Made by a program: the position numbers and the translations under genes | Assembly (NCBI RefSeq): GCF_018873765.1 | Contig: NC_057925.1 | Coordinates: 47,647,010 to 47,711,009 of the forward strand | DNA length: 64,000 bases | Reading direction: 5' to 3' | Source of the DNA: Telopea speciosissima | Taxonomy: Eukaryota; Streptophyta; Magnoliopsida; Proteales; Proteaceae | The notes under the pieces: model-generated | Databases searched by the model: none | The model's input: only the letters and a program-made list of their open reading frames with translations | What the model was told of the DNA's origin: nothing | Shown here: positions 58,825 through 64,000 of the stretch, one piece after another | How positions within the stretch are numbered: position 1 is the first letter of the stretch | Layout: the number at the start of each line of letters is the position of its first letter

Positions 58825-59076
58825 TAGGACTGTAAACGGATCGGATTCGGCTCGGATAATGCTATATCCGCATCTGCATCCGATTAGCTATCGGACGGAT
58901 TTGGATAGTGCTAAACGGATACGGACACGGATATGGATCAGATATTTTATCCGTTTACATGTAAATATAGTTTTTTCGTATCCGCATCCGTTTAGCTTTT
59001 GGACGGATTCGGATAGTGCTAAACGGATACGGACACGAATACAGAAATGGATTTCGGCTATTCATTTACACCCCTA
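58825..59076 (+). mobile_element. hAT-type hexamer-palindrome MITE, copy 3
   Basis: Ends TAGGACTGTAAACGG and TTTACACCCCTA, with perfect 8-bp duplications GTTTTTGT (58817-58824, 59077-59084). Length is 252 bp. It lies in the opposite orientation to copies 1, 2 and 4; here the long open frame is on the plus strand. Confidence 0.9.
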
Positions 59077-59084
59077 GTTTTTGT

Positions 59085-60060
59085 TCAATGGGTCCTCTCT
59101 GCCTTTCACGATGTGTGTTCAAAGGTCTACCTTTGTCACTTCAAACCGGTTGTTTCGCCCCTCTTTTTGCATATTAGGATATGACTTGGTGGTGAATGGA
59201 AAATCGCTTTTAAGCCGAGGGGTGGATTATAACAGCTTCCCAGTGTTGCTGAGGCAGAGCCATAAATTGGCTCCTAGCTTGACTTTGATAGGGCACACAA
59301 CCTGTGAGAGGAACAAGGGTGGGAGAAAGAGCAAGGGTGTACAGAGCCACTAGGGTGTAGATGGGGCAGGCGACAGAGCTAGTTAGTAGCAAAGGTGAAG
59401 GCCTCTGAGTAAGCAGTTTCATATGTCTAATATGTGCCGAAGCCAATAGGGGTTGAGACGGAGATAGACCATGAAGCCTAACATATGTCAAATACAAGAA
59501 CAACCTACCTATTCTATAGTTAAAATGGCCAAATTGGCCTAAAACTACAGCCCGAGGAGGCGAGGAGAGTATTTGTTTTCTTGTGTGTTCAATTTCTTTT
59601 TCTTTTTTTTTTGGGAATTGGAGAGCTTTAATAGGGGGGAGGGGGATAGGGGATGGGGATAGGCCCCATGGTGGTTCGAACTCATGACCTCAATTTCAGC
59701 ATATCTAATTTGTGCATGAGTTCTAGTACATGTATCTTTGCATGCATGCCTATGTCAATGGGCATATTATGTTATGGAAGAGGGTTCTCTGAACAAATGG
59801 CATTGGGGAGCGTACCAATAAGGTGCGAAAAACGGTATTTGTTTGTACATCAGAGGGAAGCAAGGTCATTTCTTGCAAAGAGGAGAGAGAGACAGAAATC
59901 CTAGTGTACCCTACAACAGCGGCTCAGAGAGCCTTTTCCCTTGTGTTATGTACATGGTACTTGTTACTTGTCCAAGCTTTACAAATCAGAATTTATTATG
60001 TAGAGTGAGCATTGAGATATTCTCCAAAAAGTATAATTCCATTTCCAATTCCTGCTACAT
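59085..60060. other. Intergenic with a possible SINE
   Basis: No gene seen. At about 59600-59715 the minus strand has a B-box-like GGTCATGAGTTCGAACC and an A-rich tail (plus-strand T run near 59602), which may be a tRNA-type SINE; its A-box is unclear. The rest is unassigned. Confidence 0.4.
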
Positions 60061-62307
60061 TTACTTGGTCCATAGGCTAGAGGGGCTTTTCTTTGTCTTG
60101 GATTTGCCTTTGCCCAACAAGACCAACCTCCGAAAGACCTTAAGTAAGCTATTGGCATACTTTCTTTGAGAAGCAAAACTTACAGAACCAATACAGCTGG
60201 TTACTTGTCCAAGAGGATTCTTCTTCTTACTCATTGTTCTACCCTCCAAACCATATGGACTAATGCTCTGTGGTTTGACACAAGTTGGCTCTGATTCCTT
60301 CGACACCATTTGCCACCGAAGGCTTCTTTTCAGTGACATGAGTTCCTGTTCAAGGTTTTGAATCCTGAAGCTTGTGGACTCATAATCCTTTCTTGAGATG
60401 ACATCCTTTTGTAGCAAGAAACCCAAAGGCCTACTATTGGATTCTCCAACTGCTTCTTTGTATGGACTGTGATCTCCTAGGTTCTGGCTATTGGTGTTTG
60501 GAAATATTGAGCTGGAAAGACTTCCTGAGAGATCTCCACAAGTCACATACCTGAATGAGTCGGAACAATCTTTGAAGGCCTTGTGTGTGTTTAGTTGCTG
60601 AACAAATAGTGCTTGGACAATCAGACGCAATGGCAAGAATTCATTTTGAACAGCTTCAATGCAAGTCTCTTGTGATAGCTTCTGGCAGTTAAGGTATTTA
60701 CAGACCGATGCTTTCTCTTCTTGGGATAAATTCAGGTGCTCCTATAAGATTACAGAAAAGAATTCTTCAATTGTGAAAAAAACTCAGATCAATAAAAATA
60801 AGGTGTATCATGGTAGTGTTTGCAAAAGATTACCGATAGGTAGTTGCTCATTGCTCTGTAGAGATGATCATGGTTCTGTCTATCAGAAATTGGTATGATC
60901 TCAATAAGATCCATGAATCTTCTTGGCCCCATCTTTGGATCTGAAGCTATTCGAGAAAGGTAACTGTCCCACAGTTCTGCAACAATGTTTGTCTCTTGGT
61001 TTGATGATAGTGATACATAGGATGAAACTATGCTCTCCATGGTAACCAATTCCATGCTGGATGAAATAGCTTCTATGCCACTTCCTGGAAGCAAAAAATC
61101 ATCCACCTGTGCCATCTGCAATAGAGAAACGATCTGATCTTGCAACGCTGTCTTGCTTTCACTTCTTAGACCGACGATATTAATAGCTTTAGAAAGTAAA
61201 GCAAAGTAGAACCCGATCGGAATTACTCTGCTGGCCTTTTTTCCCATGGGCAGCAAATCAAGTATACCTTGTAGTATGGCAGAAACCTTATTGTTCGAAT
61301 CCACAGCTCCATCACTTTCATCCATATTCAACCAAAACTGATTGGTCTTCTTTGAAAGAACCCATTTGTTTGCATAGAAGACTATTAGGGGACTCACATA
61401 CTTCTCCTTCATTCCCTGTCTTCTTAAGGACCCAATTATCCTTTTGAAAAATTCAAATGGTAGAGCTATGAGATCTTTGATCCAAAGATCCTGGCCTGCA
61501 ATTTCCTTCACAGCCTCAAAGCTCCAAGCTCGATTTGCCAAGGCATCTAATGTTACAACGGGCCTTTCACGTCTCCGTTCTGGATCAAGAATCTCCATGC
61601 AAGCCATGAAAGCTAGGGACTCAAGACAACGGCTCACAATCAAGAGCTCTTCAGACCATGGGAGTAGTGTCTGGCACTTTTGAAGGACAATAAGTGTATC
61701 ATCCCAGCTCTGTAATGCAACTTGGTTCAGATACAAATCTGTACGCTCACAGAGGTTGCCACAATCGTAATCTTCTGTCATTTCGAGAAACTCTGCAGCA
61801 CATCGTAGGGCTGCTACATTGAAGGGGTCTATTGGTGCTGAAAAACCATAGCTAAACAAAGCAATCATCGCAAACACTTTGGATCCTCCAGGAAAATTAT
61901 GTGGTAGCTCTAGCTCTGCTGTTCCATTCAATGCCTTCTTGAAGTATCCACTCTTTGAGAGCAAAGGGTACTGTCATACAACAGAAACTGATGAGGACAA
62001 GAGGAGTAAATTTGAGCAAACTTATAATTCACATTGATCTTCAATTTCTTGTTTCCTTACCTTGTGCAGTTCAAAAACTTTATCATCAACCAGCACTCGA
62101 ACCGACACTGGCAAACCAGTCTCTTGGCTCCTGAAAGAAGATTAACCCATACACAATCAAATGTTGAAATAGAAAGACAATTAAGATTTGTTGAGATTGG
62201 TAAGAATCTTACCATGCAATGATTTTGATCTTGAGCAAAGCAGCGACATTTGGAGATGAGAAGGGACTAGGTACCGGAGGATTCACTTTCGGGCTTGCAA
62301 CATCCAT
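60061..62307 (-). CDS. BTB/POZ-NPH3 family protein
   Basis: Four exons: 62307-62213, 62130-62061, 61970-60834 and 60741-60061, phase-consistent, give 660 residues. The BTB/POZ fold spans residues about 35-130 (LPVSVRVLVDDKVFELHK then YPLLSKSGYFKKAL). The NPH3 domain follows (start near WIKDLIALPFEFFKRIIGS, end near LSQEEKASVCKYLNCQKLS and NEFLPLRLIVQALFVQQL). A coiled-coil segment (RIQNLEQELMSLKRSLRWQM) precedes a basic, Lys/Ser-rich tail. Family members are CUL3 substrate adaptors at the plasma membrane, acting in phototropic or auxin responses; NPH3 itself works with phototropin. The start NVAALLKIKIIAW resembles the At5g48130-like subgroup, but that placement is from memory. All junctions and family blocks are present. 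Confidence 0.92.
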
Positions 62308-63414
62308 CAATATTAAATCATGGAAGGTCATAGATTATCATCAATATATAATGGAAACTCTGGTACTACCCAACTCATAAATTTACTAAGAACAGTAGCC
62401 CTGCAGCTTCCAGAACTCGAAAAACCGAGGTGAATTTATCAAGTCATACACTCGTGCAAACTAGTCAAGAAGTCAAACCCACACGAGGGGACTTGAATCC
62501 AAATTTTAAGGCTTCAAATGCGTTCTTGGGCATTGGATAGGTTGAAATCTCGAGCTCAGTAGAAACAGGGAAAGCTTTCCTTTTACTTGGATTGAGGAGT
62601 ATCTCAAAAGTGGCTCTGTTCATATATATCTGTTCTAACAAGCTCAATGTGTGATCAGCCATTAAAGGAAATGGACCCATCTCTTAGATTTCAGAATAAA
62701 CACATTGATCAGATGATCTGAGCCATGTGTTCAAACAAACTGATCATTGGGTAATCAAAATTAGCCAAATAGAAGAGTTGCAGGGGAGCTTTTCACAAGA
62801 AAGAAAGAGGGGACAAGAAGAAAAATTAAAAACACAAAGCAAGAAAAGAAGATGAAGTAAATTGACAATGAAGATTTGTCTGCTATGAGCCACATGCCTT
62901 GAACTCCCAAGACGGCACGGCTTCTGAAAATTTGGATTTTTTTAGGTAGAAGAGTCCCTGTTTGCTTACTCCCAGCAAATCTCAATCTCTATTACAATAT
63001 TTTTTCTATCTATAAACAACCAACCATAGCATCTACCTTCTATTCGATCATTGGGCCCCGGATATTTGTCTCTTACTCATCAGATGATGGAATCACTTTG
63101 ATGCATTATTTTAGTGAAATCTACTTCTGTGATATTAGTGAGTGGTAGTACTTCTCAGTTCTAAACTCATAAATTTTTGGGATTACAGCTTCTTTTTTCA
63201 AAGCCTTGAAACTTAAGCAACATATAATATATTCTTTGCAAAGGTGCGATAATGTATATAATAGTCAAAGAAAAGGTGTTCATATTCCTTCATTTACAGT
63301 CAATCTGATACATAATCAACTTTTACAGTTTTTTAGGATCTAGTGGCTGGAAATACCATGTAGAAAGATTGTTTCTTCAGTCTAAATTCTAAGTGTGTGA
63401 GTGTGTGTTGTGGA
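62308..63414. other. Upstream region of the BTB/NPH3 gene
   Basis: Probably holds the promoter. No secure motif or second gene was found. The frame at 62465-62680 (minus) has no recognisable domain. Confidence 0.4.
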
Positions 63415-63690
63415 TAGGGGTGTAAATGAATTGCCAAAATCCGTTTCCGTATCCGTGTCCGTATCCGTTTAGCACTATCCGAATCCGTCCGAAAGTTAAA
63501 CGGATGCGGATACGGATAGGCTATAGCTATTCGAAAAGCTATAGTTACATGTAAACGGATAAAATATCCGATCCGTATCCGTGTCCGTGTCCGTATCCAT
63601 TTAGCACTATCCGAATCCGTCCGATAGCTAATCGGATGCGGATGTGGACATAGCACTATCTGAACCGAATCCGATCCGTTTACAACCCTA
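63415..63690 (-). mobile_element. hAT-type hexamer-palindrome MITE, copy 4
   Basis: Ends TAGGGGTGTAAATG and GTTTACAACCCTA, with perfect 8-bp duplications GTTGTGGA (63407-63414, 63691-63698). At 276 bp it is the longest member of the short form. The minus-strand frame is open throughout. Confidence 0.92.
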
Positions 63691-63706
63691 GTTGTGGACT
63701 TGTGGT

Positions 63707-63876
63707 CATGGTTTGAGGAAGAGGATCAGAATCAGGTAATCCCAATTTGGATTCCGGCTGATTCGAATCGATTAATTTGTACTAGGTTGTTAGGGTTCAG
63801 GCCAATTCTCAACTGATTCTACTGAATTGAATCGGCGGAGGCCATTTTGTTGCCTATTCTGCTTACTTAAACCATG
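63707..63876. mobile_element. hAT-type MITE, CATGGTTT family, copy 4
   Basis: Ends CATGGTTTGAGG and CTTAAACCATG, with perfect 8-bp duplications CTTGTGGT (63699-63706, 63877-63884). It starts directly after the right duplication of the previous MITE, so two families landed side by side. The interior has GAATCAGG/CTGATTC-like inverted motifs. Confidence 0.85.
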
Positions 63877-63884
63877 CTTGTGGT

Positions 63885-64000
63885 AAGGGGATACCCACGC
63901 AAAGTGCAAAGTGACCAATGAACCTAATGGGATCAAAGATTCAAGAATTGATCCAATCTCAATTTTGACCGATCCGGCTCATCCAATGCTTGTACTAAAA
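63885..64000. other. Window end, nothing recognised
   Basis: AT-balanced DNA with AATTGATCC/GACCGATCC-like traces near 63950. Too short to assign. Confidence 0.4.

Noticed and set aside
1-64000. tRNA, rRNA, CRISPR arrays, operons
   Set aside because: Only SINE-type A/B boxes were found; no tRNA cloverleaf could be drawn by eye, and the other types are not expected in plant nuclear DNA and were not seen.

Overview
The window is nuclear DNA of a flowering plant. It is AT-rich, its genes have GT-AG introns, and all recognisable genes are single-copy plant genes set in a dense mass of small transposons. The species cannot be fixed from the sequence. The repeat content (hAT-type MITEs, Au SINE, plant L1 LINEs) would fit an early-diverging eudicot or a magnoliid as well as others; that is inference.

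Layout. 1-24 kb has no host gene: a worn, near full-length L1-type LINE (about 1.65-7.79 kb), several MITEs, an Au SINE, a truncated LINE tail, and a 0.94 kb element with about 87-bp terminal inverted repeats. 24.3-31.6 kb holds an intronless C2-domain gene (+) facing a complete three-exon TORNADO1 (TRN1) ROCO-family gene (-). 32-36 kb is MITE-rich intergenic DNA. 37.1-41.4 kb carries a two-RRM, glycine-rich hnRNP gene (-) whose last coding exon is only 14 nt long. 41.7-56.3 kb is repeat-rich: nested MITEs, a patellin N-terminal pseudogene split by an LTR-like insertion, a solo LTR with a perfect 5-bp target duplication, two LINE tails, an Au SINE and a tRNA-type SINE. 56.6-62.3 kb has a four-exon thymidine kinase (+) with an organelle-type N-terminus, converging on a four-exon BTB/POZ-NPH3 gene (-).

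The five intact genes (C2 protein, TRN1, hnRNP, thymidine kinase, NPH3-family protein) have unrelated roles and do not form a cluster with a shared pathway. No tRNA, rRNA, CRISPR array or operon was found.

The most distinctive feature is the repeat landscape. At least eleven MITE copies can be bounded by 8-bp target-site duplications read directly from the sequence, which places them in the hAT superfamily. One family (four copies of 252-276 bp) is a long palindrome built from a GGATAC/GGATGC-like hexamer, and it keeps the same long open frame in every copy. No previously undescribed functional system could be demonstrated.
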